A stretch of DNA of 64,000 bases from Bordetella genomosp. 9 (GTDB lineage Bacteria; Pseudomonadota; Gammaproteobacteria; Burkholderiales; Burkholderiaceae_B): positions 2,480,001 through 2,544,000 of the forward strand of contig NZ_NEVJ01000003.1 in the NCBI RefSeq assembly GCF_002261425.1. The letters run 5' to 3'. Positions within the stretch are counted from its first letter, which is position 1, and every line of letters starts with the position of its first letter. Below the pieces are notes generated by a model, which was not told the DNA's origin, did not search any database, and saw only the letters and a program-made list of their open reading frames with translations. Below are positions 42,802 through 51,808 of the stretch, piece after piece. The translations under genes were made by a program, and so were the position numbers.

Positions 42802-44109
42802 TCAGGCCTGCGCCGCCACGCGGGCGGCCGCGCCGCCGCGCGCATACAGCGCCAGCGTCGCCGCGAACGCGCACAGCGCCGCGAAGGTCATCCAGTAGCC
42901 GGGCGCCGCGCGGTCGCCCGTGGCATGGATCAAGGCGGTGGAAATCTCCGGCGTGAAGCCGCCGAAGATGGCCGTGGCCAGGCTGTACGCGACGGAAAAC
43001 CCGGCCACGCGCACCGATGCCGGCATGATCTCGGCCAGCGCCACCACCATCGCGCCGTTGTAGACGGCGTACAGGAAGGACAGCCACAGCAGCACCGCCA
43101 GCATCTTGCCGAAGGTCGGCCCGTCGGCCAGGTAGGTCAGCGCGGGATAGGAGGTGACGATGGCCAGCAAGGTCATCGTCAGCAGCACCGGCTTGCGTCC
43201 GACGCGGTCGGAGATCGCGCCGCCGATGGGCAGCCAGATGAAGTTGGACACGCCGACGCACAAAGTCACCAGCAGGCTGTCGGACGTGCTCAGGTGCAGC
43301 ACGGTCTTGCCGAAGGTCGGGGCGTAGACGGTGATCAGGTAGAAGGCCGTCGTGGTCATCGCCACGATGAGCGCGCCGCCTATCATCAGCTTCCAGTTGG
43401 CGATCAGCGAGACCCACGATTCGCGCAAGCCCGGCCGATGCGTGCGCGCCTTGAAGGCCTGCGTTTCTTCCAGACGACGGCGCAGGACGAAGATGAAGGG
43501 AATGATCAAACAGCCGACGAAGAACGGAATGCGCCAGCCCCAGGCGGCGATGGTCGCCGAATCCATCCAGCGATTCAGGCCGAAGCCGAGCGCCGCGGCC
43601 ACCACGATGGAAACCTGCTGGCTGCCCGATTGCCAGGCGGTGTAGAAGCCCTTGTGTCCCGGCGTTGCCATTTCAGCCAGGTAGACCGAGACGCCGCCGA
43701 GTTCGGCGCCGGCGGAAAAGCCCTGCAGCAGCCGGCCCAACAGGACCAGCAGCGGCGCCAACAGGCCGATCGTGGCGTGCCCGGGCACGAAGGCGATCAG
43801 GATGGTGCCACTGGCCATCAGCGACAGGGTGACGATCAGGCCCTTGCGGCGCCCGACCCGGTCGATGTAGGCGCCCAGCACGATCGCGCCCAGCGGGCGC
43901 ATGAGAAAGCCCGCGCCGAACACCGCGAAGGTCTGCATCAAAGAGGCGAATTCGCTGCTGGCCGGGAAGAAGACGGCGGCGATCTGGGTCGCGTAGAACC
44001 CGAAAAGGAAAAAGTCGAACTGCTCGAGGAAATTGCCGGCCGTGACGCGCACGACCGAGCGTGCCAGGGTCAAGCCGGAAGGTCTGTCCACCGTTGATGA
44101 TTGCTGCAT
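42802..44109 (-). CDS. MFS metabolite:H+ symporter (citrate/tricarballylate type)
   Basis: A 435-residue transporter of the metabolite:H+ symporter family. It has about 12 membrane segments, the early motif [16 protein letters not shown], the loop [13 protein letters not shown] and its repeat [14 protein letters not shown], and [13 protein letters not shown], all typical of CitA/ShiA-like carriers. CAGGAC precedes ATG 44109. It is the first gene of a two-gene unit with the ModA-like binding protein. It probably imports a di- or tricarboxylate. Confidence 0.9.
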   Translation of the reverse strand: MQQSSTVDRPSGLTLARSVVRVTAGNFLEQFDFFLFGFYATQIAAVFFPASSEFASLMQTFAVFGAGFLMRPLGAIVLGAYIDRVGRRKGLIVTLSLMASGTILIAFVPGHATIGLLAPLLVLLGRLLQGFSAGAELGGVSVYLAEMATPGHKGFYTAWQSGSQQVSIVVAAALGFGLNRWMDSATIAAWGWRIPFFVGCLIIPFIFVLRRRLEETQAFKARTHRPGLRESWVSLIANWKLMIGGALIVAMTTTAFYLITVYAPTFGKTVLHLSTSDSLLVTLCVGVSNFIWLPIGGAISDRVGRKPVLLTMTLLAIVTSYPALTYLADGPTFGKMLAVLLWLSFLYAVYNGAMVVALAEIMPASVRVAGFSVAYSLATAIFGGFTPEISTALIHATGDRAAPGYWMTFAALCAFAATLALYARGGAAARVAAQA

Positions 44110-44403
44110 GTTGTTGTCCTGATTGGCAAGGCGGAACACGGGGCGCCCCAGGACATCCGGACCAGCAGAGCCGCGGAAGGAAAACGATGCAAGGCAATCG
44201 CGTCGCCCGGGCAGGCCGGGCGGAAACGCTTGCGTGCGCTGAACCCTTGTTCCCCGCAGGAACGGTGCAATGGGGCACGCCTCCGGGCAAAACGCCCGGA
44301 CCACCACAGGCAATACGTTAGCCGGCCTAGCTGACCAGCGCATTAAAGCGCTTGTAAGGATTGCGCAGGCCCCGAAGGGGCGGCCGGTGGCCTCAGGCGG
44401 GCA
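44110..44403. other. Spacer with two hairpins between MFS and pyruvyltransferase-like genes
   Basis: This 294-base stretch has no supported gene. TCCGGGC (44282-44288) and GCCCGGA (44294-44300) form a hairpin with an AAAAC loop; GCCCC-GAA-GGGGC (44369-44381) is a second hairpin that could end leftward transcription. The left part should hold the promoter of the MFS unit. An 11-base direct repeat (ggcgggcatca) lies at 44396-44417 around the end of the next gene. Confidence 0.5.
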
Positions 44404-45399
44404 TCAGGCGGGCATCAGACGCCCGCCGCGCAGCAGGTCGCGCAGGCGCCGCTTGAAGGAACGCGGCGCCGGTTCCAGGATGGGGTCCTGGTCGAAGGCC
44501 TGCGCCAGCACGGCCAGCGCACGGGGATCCGGCGAGCGCCCGGCCAACAGGGCACCTGCGGAACTCGTCATGGCGCCCTTCAGTTCCTCCAGTTCCAGCG
44601 CGCCGGCGTCCCAGTCGATGCGGCGGGCGTCCTCCGGCGTGTAGAGCGGTGTCAGCCTGTCGATGGCGGTGAAGCGCGCATTGCGGTCGCGCCGGATCAG
44701 CACGACCGGCACGCCCATGCCCAGACAGGGGCTGGCGACGTGCAGCAAGGGGGTGACCACCAGCCGCGCGTGGCGCCGGTAGAAATCCAGGTAGCGGGCG
44801 GCCAGCCCTTCCATGCGCGCCACGTCACCGTCGGCCAGCGGTGTACAGGAGATGGGCTCGCGCTGGTAGATCAGCCGCGCCGATTCGAGCATGGGCTTGG
44901 GCATGGCCTGCAGCACGACGGCCGGCAGGGCGCCCGGCCCGCTGCCATAGGCGATCACCGGCACGCCATCGGCCGGCGCCGCGTCGCGGCGCGGCAAGGT
45001 CATGGTGACGCAGCCGGTGACGAAGGCGGCGATGCCGTGCTTTTCCAGCATGCGCCGGGTGACCGCGTCGCGGCAGCCTATCGGCTGATGCCGCAGCAGC
45101 AGTTCGCGGTTGCGGGTGACGACGGACTCGGTTTCGGCGTTGAACCCGAAGAACACGGGTTCGACCTGCGGCGGCAACGGAAAACAGCCGTCGTGGAAAC
45201 AGCCGTTCATGATCAGCCGCACCGGTTCGCCGGCATAGTCGCGCAGCGCGTCCCGGTCTATGCCCACCATGTCTTCGGGCGCTATCCCCAGGCGTCCGAA
45301 GAGCGCGCGGGTCGCCAGGGATTGGATGTTGTCGCCGATGTTGACCGATGTGCGGTTGGCGTCGTTGCCGTACCGGAATTCCAGATAACCGTATTTCAT
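44404..45399 (-). CDS. Polysaccharide pyruvyl transferase family-like protein
   Basis: A 331-residue protein from the start used here. It begins KYGYLEFRYGNDANRTSVNIGDNIQSLATRALF, the GD-IQ opening of polysaccharide pyruvyltransferase/CsaB-like proteins, and contains LIMNGCFHDG, RELLLRHQPIGCRD and RHARLVVTPLLHVASPCLGMGVPVVL, as in GT-B-like members. These add pyruvate ketals to cell-surface sugars. No other polysaccharide genes are nearby. ATG 45399 lacks a ribosome site; the frame remains open to 45651, but the extra N-terminus looks non-coding. Confidence 0.72.
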   Translation of the reverse strand: MKYGYLEFRYGNDANRTSVNIGDNIQSLATRALFGRLGIAPEDMVGIDRDALRDYAGEPVRLIMNGCFHDGCFPLPPQVEPVFFGFNAETESVVTRNRELLLRHQPIGCRDAVTRRMLEKHGIAAFVTGCVTMTLPRRDAAPADGVPVIAYGSGPGALPAVVLQAMPKPMLESARLIYQREPISCTPLADGDVARMEGLAARYLDFYRRHARLVVTPLLHVASPCLGMGVPVVLIRRDRNARFTAIDRLTPLYTPEDARRIDWDAGALELEELKGAMTSSAGALLAGRSPDPRALAVLAQAFDQDPILEPAPRSFKRRLRDLLRGGRLMPA

Positions 45400-45628
45400 C
45401 TGCTGCGCGTTGAGCGGCGCCGCGGGCGTCAGCCTGGCTCCGGGCCGTCTGTCATGGATTTCAAAGGGACAGTGTACCCATTTCAAAGTCTTTCCTTGAA
45501 ATTCAGATAATTCCCTCGCTCCGACACCGGATTTTCCGGCCCAACTGTACTGGTTCCCCGCATCTGTACCGCCCGGGCCCGCCACTTGCTCTGCGCTAGG
45601 CCCGATAAAGGCACGGGGGAGTCGCCAC

Positions 45629-47068
45629 ATGTCCACGGTCTCTTCATCCACGGATCAGCCCTCCAACTCCGGTACCCCGCTGGCGCGGGTCATGGGCCCC
45701 AAGCTGTTGCTGCTGTTCATTGTCGGCGACATCCTGGGCACCGGCGTCTACGCACTGACCGGCCAGGTGGCCAAGGAAGTCGGCGGCGCCGCCTGGCTGC
45801 CCTTCCTGGTGGCCTTCGTGGTGGCCTTGCTGACCGCCCTGTCCTACCTGGAGCTGGTGACCAAGTATCCGCAGGCCGCCGGGGCCGCGCTGTATGTGCA
45901 CAAGGCCTTCGGCGTGCACTTCCTGACCTTCATCGTGTGCTTCACGGTGATGTGCTCCGGGCTGACCTCGGCCGCCACCGCCTCGCGCGCCTTCGCGGCC
46001 AACCTGTTCGCCGCGCTGGGAATGGACCCGGGCGGGGAACTGGTCACGCTGGGCGCATTGGGCTTTCTCATATTGGTGATGCTGCTCAACCTGCGCGGCG
46101 CCGCGCACGGGATCAAGACCAATGTGGTGCTGACGCTGATCGAGCTCAGCGGCCTGCTGATGGTGATCCTGCTCGGCTTCTACGCCATCGCCGGCGGCCA
46201 GGCGGACTTCTCCCGCGTCGTCGCGTTCGATACGCCCGAGGACAAGAGCGTTTTCCTGGCCGTGACCTCGGCCACCACGCTGGCGTTCTTCGCCATGGTC
46301 GGCTTCGAGGACTCCGTCAACATGGCAGAGGAAACCCATTCGCCGAGCCGCATTTTCCCCAAGGTAATGCTGACGGGGCTGGGCCTGACCGCCGTGATCT
46401 ACGTGCTGGTTTCCATCTGCGCGGTGGCGCTGGTGCCGGTCGGCGAACTGGCCGCCAGCAACACGCCGCTGGTGCTGGTGGTGCAGCGCGCGGCGCCGGG
46501 ACTGCCCACCGAGACCATCATGCCCGTCATCTCCATGTTCGCGGTCGCCAATTCCGCGCTGATCAACATGATGATGGCCAGCCGCCTGCTTTACGGCATG
46601 GCCAACCAGGGCGTGCTGCCGTCCTTCCTGTCCCGCGTCCACCAGCGCAACCGCACGCCCTGGGCGGCCATCCTGTTCACCACCGTGATCGGCCTGGGCC
46701 TGACGGTGCTGGTGGCGCGCGCCGAATCGCAGGCCATCCGTGCGCTGGGCGGCACCACCGCGCTGCTGCTGCTGGGCGTGTTCGCCTTCGTCAACGTCGC
46801 GGTGCTGGTACTGCGGCGCGACGGCGTATCGCACGAGCACTTCCGGGTGCGCACGATCGTGCCGTGGCTGGGCGCGGCCACCTGCCTGTTCCTTGTCACG
46901 CCGATGACGGGCCGCGACCCCATCCAGTACCAGGTGGCCGGCTGGCTGCTGCTGCTGGGGGTGGTCATGTGGGGAATCACCCTGCTGACCCGCCGCCGTG
47001 GAGGCCGGCTGGACCCGGGACGGCTGGACCCGGGACGGCTGGACCCGGAACGGCTCGACACCGAATAG
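45629..47068 (+). CDS. APC-family amino acid permease
   Basis: A 479-residue permease of the amino acid-polyamine-organocation family. It has about 12 membrane segments and the first-segment signature FIVGDILGTGVYALTG, then LVTKYPQAAGAALYVHKAFG and FAMVGFEDSVNMAEE in the sixth-segment region. The substrate is probably an amino acid. The C-terminus carries a repeated Arg-Leu-Asp-Pro-Gly tail from three to four 15-base repeats. It is divergent from the pyruvyltransferase-like gene and is followed by a DUF1275 gene 85 bases on. Confidence 0.92.
   Translation: MSTVSSSTDQPSNSGTPLARVMGPKLLLLFIVGDILGTGVYALTGQVAKEVGGAAWLPFLVAFVVALLTALSYLELVTKYPQAAGAALYVHKAFGVHFLTFIVCFTVMCSGLTSAATASRAFAANLFAALGMDPGGELVTLGALGFLILVMLLNLRGAAHGIKTNVVLTLIELSGLLMVILLGFYAIAGGQADFSRVVAFDTPEDKSVFLAVTSATTLAFFAMVGFEDSVNMAEETHSPSRIFPKVMLTGLGLTAVIYVLVSICAVALVPVGELAASNTPLVLVVQRAAPGLPTETIMPVISMFAVANSALINMMMASRLLYGMANQGVLPSFLSRVHQRNRTPWAAILFTTVIGLGLTVLVARAESQAIRALGGTTALLLLGVFAFVNVAVLVLRRDGVSHEHFRVRTIVPWLGAATCLFLVTPMTGRDPIQYQVAGWLLLLGVVMWGITLLTRRRGGRLDPGRLDPGRLDPERLDTE
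47006..47065 (+). repeat. 15-base tandem repeat at the permease C-terminus
   Basis: CGGCTGGACCCGGGA occurs at 47006-47020 and 47021-47035, with one change at 47036-47050 and a degenerate fourth copy at 47051-47065. It encodes RLDPG units in frame, so copy number could vary without shifting the frame. Confidence 0.85.
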
Positions 47069-47153
47069 CGGGATACGAGCGGCAGGCGTAGCGGCGCGAG
47101 TAGAATGGCCGGGCTGGCCGCAGCGCCAGGCGCATCCTACCCATTTCGCCGCC

Positions 47154-47906
47154 ATGCCCGTGCACTACCTACGTGCGTTGACCAGCCCCGGCCGCACGAC
47201 CGAAGCCAACCGCCGGCTGGGCGTCTCGCTCGCCTTCGTCGCCGGCGCCGCCAACGCCGGCGGCTTTCTGGCGGTGGGGCAATACACATCGCACATGACC
47301 GGCATCGTGTCCGCGCTGGCCGACCACGCGGCACTGGGCGAGATCACGCTGGTCTTCGCGGGCATGTGCGCGCTGCTGGCTTTCCTGATCGGCGCGGGGG
47401 TGTCGGCCATCCTCATCAACTGGGGCCGGCGGCGCGGCGCACACAGCGAATACGCCATGCCCCTGATGCTGGAAGCGGCGCTGCTGCTGGTCTTCGGCCT
47501 GATGGGCACGCAGCTGGAACAGCAGCGCATGCTGGTCGTCCCGGCCACCGTGGGCCTGCTCTGCTTCATCATGGGACTGCAGAACGCCATCATCACCAAG
47601 ATTTCCAAGGCCGAGATCCGCACCACCCACATGACGGGCGTGGTCACCGACATCGGCATCGAGCTGGGCAAGCTGATCTACTGGAACATCGGCGATCGGG
47701 GCGCCGACAACAAGGTGATGGCCAATCGGTCGCGCCTGCGCCTGCTGGCGGCCCTGCTGGGCATGTTCCTGCTGGGCGGCGTTGCCGGCGCGCTGGGCTT
47801 CAAGCACCTGGGTTTCATCGCGACGGTGCCGCTGGCGGCGCTGCTGGTCCTCCTGGCCATCGTGCCGGTGTTCGACGACCTGGCCGCGCTGGGCCGGCGC
47901 CCCTGA
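47154..47906 (+). CDS. DUF1275 (YoaK-type) membrane protein
   Basis: A 250-residue protein with six predicted membrane segments. It has the family features LAFVAGAANAGGFLAVGQYTSHMTG and a later KAEIRTTHMTGVVTDIGIELG; the repeated T/S-HMTG motif marks the internal duplication of DUF1275. The function is unknown in the family. ATG 47154 has no clear ribosome site; the frame is open further upstream but the conserved domain starts here. Confidence 0.9.
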   Translation: MPVHYLRALTSPGRTTEANRRLGVSLAFVAGAANAGGFLAVGQYTSHMTGIVSALADHAALGEITLVFAGMCALLAFLIGAGVSAILINWGRRRGAHSEYAMPLMLEAALLLVFGLMGTQLEQQRMLVVPATVGLLCFIMGLQNAIITKISKAEIRTTHMTGVVTDIGIELGKLIYWNIGDRGADNKVMANRSRLRLLAALLGMFLLGGVAGALGFKHLGFIATVPLAALLVLLAIVPVFDDLAALGRRP

Positions 47907-47924
47907 GCACGGCGGCCGATCGCG

Positions 47925-49277
47925 ATGCGACGAGCGGGCAGCGCCGATCTTCCCCTGCACGGCGGCCGCGTGCCGGCCTGGCTGGGCGCGCGGATGTCCC
48001 GCCTGGGCGCGATCATCGCGCAGGCCATCGTGCACCACTACGGCCGCGATGAATTCCTGCGCCGGCTGGCGCATCCCTTCTGGTTCCAGTCCTTCGGCGC
48101 CGTCATGGGCATGGACTGGCATTCGTCCGGCATCACGACCAGCGTGATCGGCGCGCTCAAGCGCGGGCTGGCGCCCATGGCGGGCGAACTGGGCATCCAT
48201 GTCTGCGGCGGACGCGGGAATCACTCGCGTAAAACGCCGCAGGAACTGGCGCTCATCGGCGAGCGGGTGGGCGTCGACGGCGACGCCCTGGCCCGCGCCA
48301 GCCGGCTGGTCGCGAAAGTGGACAGTGCGGCGGTGCAGGATGGCTTCGACCTGTACCTGCACGGATTCTTCGTCACCGACGACGGCAAATGGACGGTGGT
48401 GCAGCAGGGCATGAACGGCGACAGCCGCACGGCCCGGCGCTATCACTGGCTGTCGGAAGGCTTGAGCAGCTTCGTCGAGGCGCCGCACAGCGCCATCGAC
48501 GGCCCCAACCAGGGACGCATCGTCAACCTGACCGATCCGCGCGCCGCCGCATCGCGGGGCGGACAACTGGCCTTGCTGCGCGAGGACGGCCCCGATTTCA
48601 TCGTCGCGCGAGCCGGCGAGTTGGCCTTGCCGGCCCGCCGGCCGGATGCCCGGCCGGGCAGACAGGCGGCTGCTCCGCCGCGGCAGTTGTCGCTGCTGGA
48701 GCCGGAGTCGCTGGCGACCGACGATCCCGCACGGCCGGCCCTGCCGCATCTGACCATGCCCGCGCATCACGACGTGCGTCCCAAGGACGTGAACCTGCGG
48801 CGCCTGCACGGGGCCCTGGCCGCGGCGGCGGAATGCGGGCCCACGGACTTCGCCGAGCTGCTGCTGGTGCCCGGCGTCGGCGCGCGCACGGTGCGCTCGC
48901 TGGCGCTGGTCGCGGAAGTCGTGCACGGCGCCCCGTGCCGGTTTACCGATCCCGCGCGTTTCTCCATGGCGCACGGCGGCAAGGACCGCCACCCCTACCC
49001 CGTGCCGCTGGCCGTCTACGACCAGACCATAGACGTCATGAAGACGGCGGTGCACCAGGCCAGCCTGGGCAACGAAGAGAAACTCGACGCCCTCAAGCGC
49101 CTGGATCGCCAGGCCCGCCAGCTGGAGCGCACGGCGCGCGGGCCGGCCCTGCCGGACTTCATCGAGCAGGAGCGCGCGGACTCCCCCGACTATGGCGGCC
49201 GCAGCGTGTTCGGCCTGGAAACCCGGGCCACGGTCCTGCCGGCCGGCGGCGAGCCCGACGGCAAATTCAACGATTGA
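47925..49277 (+). CDS. DUF763 domain protein with helix-hairpin-helix segment
   Basis: A 450-residue cytoplasmic protein. It begins RRAGSADLPLHGGRVPAWLGARM, the DUF763 signature, and continues with CGGRGNHSRKTPQEL and YLHGFFVTDDGKWTVVQQGMN. A helix-hairpin-helix-like segment (LLLVPGVGARTVRSLALVAEV, about 320-340) suggests nucleic-acid contact. DUF763 is common in archaea and sporadic in bacteria, and its function is unknown. It is 18 bases after the DUF1275 gene. A Pro/Ala/Gln-rich insert lies around residues 238-268. Confidence 0.9.
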   Translation: MRRAGSADLPLHGGRVPAWLGARMSRLGAIIAQAIVHHYGRDEFLRRLAHPFWFQSFGAVMGMDWHSSGITTSVIGALKRGLAPMAGELGIHVCGGRGNHSRKTPQELALIGERVGVDGDALARASRLVAKVDSAAVQDGFDLYLHGFFVTDDGKWTVVQQGMNGDSRTARRYHWLSEGLSSFVEAPHSAIDGPNQGRIVNLTDPRAAASRGGQLALLREDGPDFIVARAGELALPARRPDARPGRQAAAPPRQLSLLEPESLATDDPARPALPHLTMPAHHDVRPKDVNLRRLHGALAAAAECGPTDFAELLLVPGVGARTVRSLALVAEVVHGAPCRFTDPARFSMAHGGKDRHPYPVPLAVYDQTIDVMKTAVHQASLGNEEKLDALKRLDRQARQLERTARGPALPDFIEQERADSPDYGGRSVFGLETRATVLPAGGEPDGKFND

Positions 49278-49387
49278 TCGGCCCATTCCGTTGCGCTCAG
49301 GCGACGAATGGCCTGTCATCCGGTTGTCACAAAACACCTCGACCCGCAGAATGGGGAGAAATCATGCAGATATGACAAGAAAATCGA

Positions 49388-50092
49388 ATGAGCAGCCTGC
49401 CGCTGGAGCTAGACTCGGACCTCACCGTCCTTGATCCCGAAAGGAGCGCGGACCTTACTTCCGCCCAAGACATCGAACTGGTCCTTTCCGAACAGATCGG
49501 ATCGGGCCACGACCGCGTCGTATGGCGCCATCCCCTGAATCGCACGCTGGGCGTCAAGGTCTCCAAGCCTGACCAGGAGCGCGACCAGAACCTGATCGAA
49601 CTGCATTACGGCATGCACCTGCAACGGCTGGGCGTCGCCAGCCGGCACCTGCCCCGCGTCTACGGCTGGGCGCGGACCGACCATGGCCCCGGGCTGGTGG
49701 TCGATCTGGTGCAACACGCCGATGGCACGCCCTGTCCGACCTTGCCGCAGGCCTTGCGCAGCGGCATGGTCAACGAAATGGAAGCCGCCGGCATGGTGGG
49801 CGAAGCCTGCCAGTGGCTGGCCGACAACGGCGTCATCCTGGCCGATCCCGGCATCAACAATGTCGTGGTGGGCCGCGCCCCGGACACGGGCCGCCCCTAC
49901 CTGGCCTTCGTCGATGGCCTGGGCACGCGCAATTTCGATTTCAAGTACCGGCTGCGCTGCGCGCTGCCGGCGCTGGAACGGTGGACGGCGCAACACAAGG
50001 CGGACGTCTGCCGCCGGAAGTTCCTGCGCATGCTGCGCGACCGGTCGAGCAGGATGTGGGTGCCCAAGAAAGCGGCCGCCGCATTGGCCTGA
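49388..50092 (+). CDS. YrbL-like protein kinase-fold protein
   Basis: A 234-residue protein related to YrbL (PhoP regulatory network protein). Visible elements are the Gly loop IGSGHDRVVWRHP, the Lys strand LGVKVSKPD, and the catalytic-type VILADPGINNVVVG with Asp and Asn. These elements fit a small kinase-like fold. The substrate and any link to PhoP regulation are unproven. No clear ribosome site precedes ATG 49388. Confidence 0.8.
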   Translation: MSSLPLELDSDLTVLDPERSADLTSAQDIELVLSEQIGSGHDRVVWRHPLNRTLGVKVSKPDQERDQNLIELHYGMHLQRLGVASRHLPRVYGWARTDHGPGLVVDLVQHADGTPCPTLPQALRSGMVNEMEAAGMVGEACQWLADNGVILADPGINNVVVGRAPDTGRPYLAFVDGLGTRNFDFKYRLRCALPALERWTAQHKADVCRRKFLRMLRDRSSRMWVPKKAAAALA

Positions 50093-50121
50093 AGGCCGCG
50101 CGCCGGTACCCAGCGGCGCTT

Positions 50122-50523
50122 TCAGCTGTCGCGCAGCAGATCGTGCGAGTTCAGCAGTTCGAAGGCGATATCCGGCCGCGCGTCCAGGCAACGGCGCACG
50201 GCCGCCGGGATCGCCTTGCGCGTCAGCCGGCACAGGCCGGGACAGTCATCCAGGCGGATGTCGAAGCCGCGCACGGTGCGCACCTCGTTGGGCCCGGGGG
50301 CGATGTGCAGCCTGATTCCCAACTGGGCCTCGATGCGGCTGCCGACGTGCCGCAGGTCCGCCAGGTCCTTGGCCGCCTCGATGCGCGCGATCAGGCGCTT
50401 TTCTTCCTGCTTGGTCAGCTGCAGGATGCGCACGTCGCCGCCCGGATCGCACAGCAGGCGTTCGCGGTCGCAGACGCAGGCCCCGGGCGGGCATTCTTCA
50501 CGGATGGGAAACGGCAGGTTCAT
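50122..50523 (-). CDS. Small Cys-rich conserved-looking protein of unknown function
   Basis: A 133-residue protein that I do not recognise. The N-terminus has four Cys in CPPGACVCDRERLLC (residues 11-25), an arrangement able to bind zinc or an Fe-S cluster, and two more Cys occur in CPGLC (94-98). The middle is helical and charged (LTKQEEKRLIARIEAAKDLADL). Codon use matches its neighbours. It is convergent with the YrbL-like gene and divergent from the UPF0718 permease gene. The start at 50523 has no clear ribosome site. Confidence 0.65.
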   Translation of the reverse strand: MNLPFPIREECPPGACVCDRERLLCDPGGDVRILQLTKQEEKRLIARIEAAKDLADLRHVGSRIEAQLGIRLHIAPGPNEVRTVRGFDIRLDDCPGLCRLTRKAIPAAVRRCLDARPDIAFELLNSHDLLRDS

Positions 50524-50564
50524 GGAAAAAGCGGTGATGGCGGCTGGCCGCTCGCGGCAGGCTG

Positions 50565-50603
50565 TCCGAGCTGACTATCCGAGCTAACTATCCGAGCCGC
50601 TCG
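50565..50603. repeat. Three 13-base direct repeats in the permease upstream region
   Basis: TCCGAGC recurs at 50565, 50578 and 50591 with spacing of exactly 13 bases (tccgagctgacta, tccgagctaacta, tccgagccgctcg). The repeats lie between divergent genes and could be a small direct-repeat operator or a slippage product. Confidence 0.5.
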
Positions 50604-50707
50604 CTCACGGCTGGCGACCCGCGGCAACATGATAAATCCTTCCGAGTGCCGCGCGGCCGTAAAATGGCGCCCGTCCGGCCACCGGCCAACCCGAACCTAC
50701 ATCCATC

Positions 50708-51781
50708 ATGCACACCGCGCCCGCTTCGCGACGCCCCGCCCACGCGGCCACCGGCATCGCCGTTTTCCTGCTGATCGCCATCGTCGGCCTGTTCTACGTC
50801 AAGTGGTTCCCCTATTACAACCGCGCGTTTGTCGCGGCCAGCAGCCACTCCATCGGGACGTCCATCCTGATGGGCACGGCGGACAGCGCGCCGCCGCCCT
50901 CGCTGGACTCGGCCATCGGCTATGCCCTGGCCTACGGCAAGGCGATCTGGCAGGCCATGGTGCTGGGCCTGCTGCTGGGCTCCGCGGTCCAGGCGCTGCT
51001 GCCACGCCGCTGGATCGTCCGCGCGCTGGGCGGCACCGGCATGGGCAGCGTCGTCGCCGGCGGCCTGATGTCCCTGCCCGGCATGATGTGCACCTGCTGC
51101 GCCGCGCCCGTAGTGGCCGGCCTGCGCAAGTGCCAGGCGGCCCCCGGCAGCGCCGTCGCGTTCTGGCTGGGCAACTCGGTCCTGAACCCCGCCACGCTGG
51201 TGTTCATGGGCTTCGTGCTGGGCTGGCAATGGTCGGGCCTGCGCCTGGCCCTCGGCATCGTCATGGTGTTCGGCCTGGGCTGGCTGCTGAACCGCATGAA
51301 CGCATCGTCGCAACGCACGGTGGACGCCGACGCGGTCCAGGCGCTGCAATCGCAGGCGATCGATAGCCAGGACGCCAATCCCTTCAAGCGCTGGGCGACC
51401 ATCTTCGCGCGCATGGCGCTGCGCCTGGTGCCGGAGTACATCGTGCTGGTGCTGCTGCTGGGCGCGGCGCGCGCCTGGCTGTTCCCGCACATCGGCGCCG
51501 ACATCGACAACCATGTGTGGTGGATCGCTGCGCTGGCCGTGGCGGGCGCGCTGTTCGTCATTCCCACCGCGGGCGAAGTCCCCATCATCCAGGCGATGCT
51601 GTCGCTGGGCATGGCGGCCGGTCCCGCCGCCGCGCTGCTGATGACCCTGCCGCCGATCAGCCTGCCGTCGCTGGCCATGCTGGCGCGTTCCTTCCGGCCG
51701 GTGGAGCTGGCCATCGTAATCGCCGGCGTGGTGGCCACCGGCCTGGCGGCCGGCGGCATTGCGATCGCGCTGGCGTTCTAG
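50708..51781 (+). CDS. UPF0718 (YraQ-type) permease
   Basis: A 357-residue membrane protein with about eight hydrophobic segments and the family motif SLPGMMCTCCAAPVVAGLRK with a Cys-Thr-Cys-Cys cluster, then WLGNSVLNPATLVFMGF. The second half repeats the fold (PTAGEVPIIQAMLSLGMAAGP). Family members are thought to move metals or oxyanions such as arsenicals; this is not demonstrated for most. It ends 27 bases from the convergent autotransporter. Confidence 0.88.
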   Translation: MHTAPASRRPAHAATGIAVFLLIAIVGLFYVKWFPYYNRAFVAASSHSIGTSILMGTADSAPPPSLDSAIGYALAYGKAIWQAMVLGLLLGSAVQALLPRRWIVRALGGTGMGSVVAGGLMSLPGMMCTCCAAPVVAGLRKCQAAPGSAVAFWLGNSVLNPATLVFMGFVLGWQWSGLRLALGIVMVFGLGWLLNRMNASSQRTVDADAVQALQSQAIDSQDANPFKRWATIFARMALRLVPEYIVLVLLLGAARAWLFPHIGADIDNHVWWIAALAVAGALFVIPTAGEVPIIQAMLSLGMAAGPAAALLMTLPPISLPSLAMLARSFRPVELAIVIAGVVATGLAAGGIAIALAF

Positions 51782-51808
51782 CGTCAGACAGAAAGCCAGC
51801 TTCCCCCG

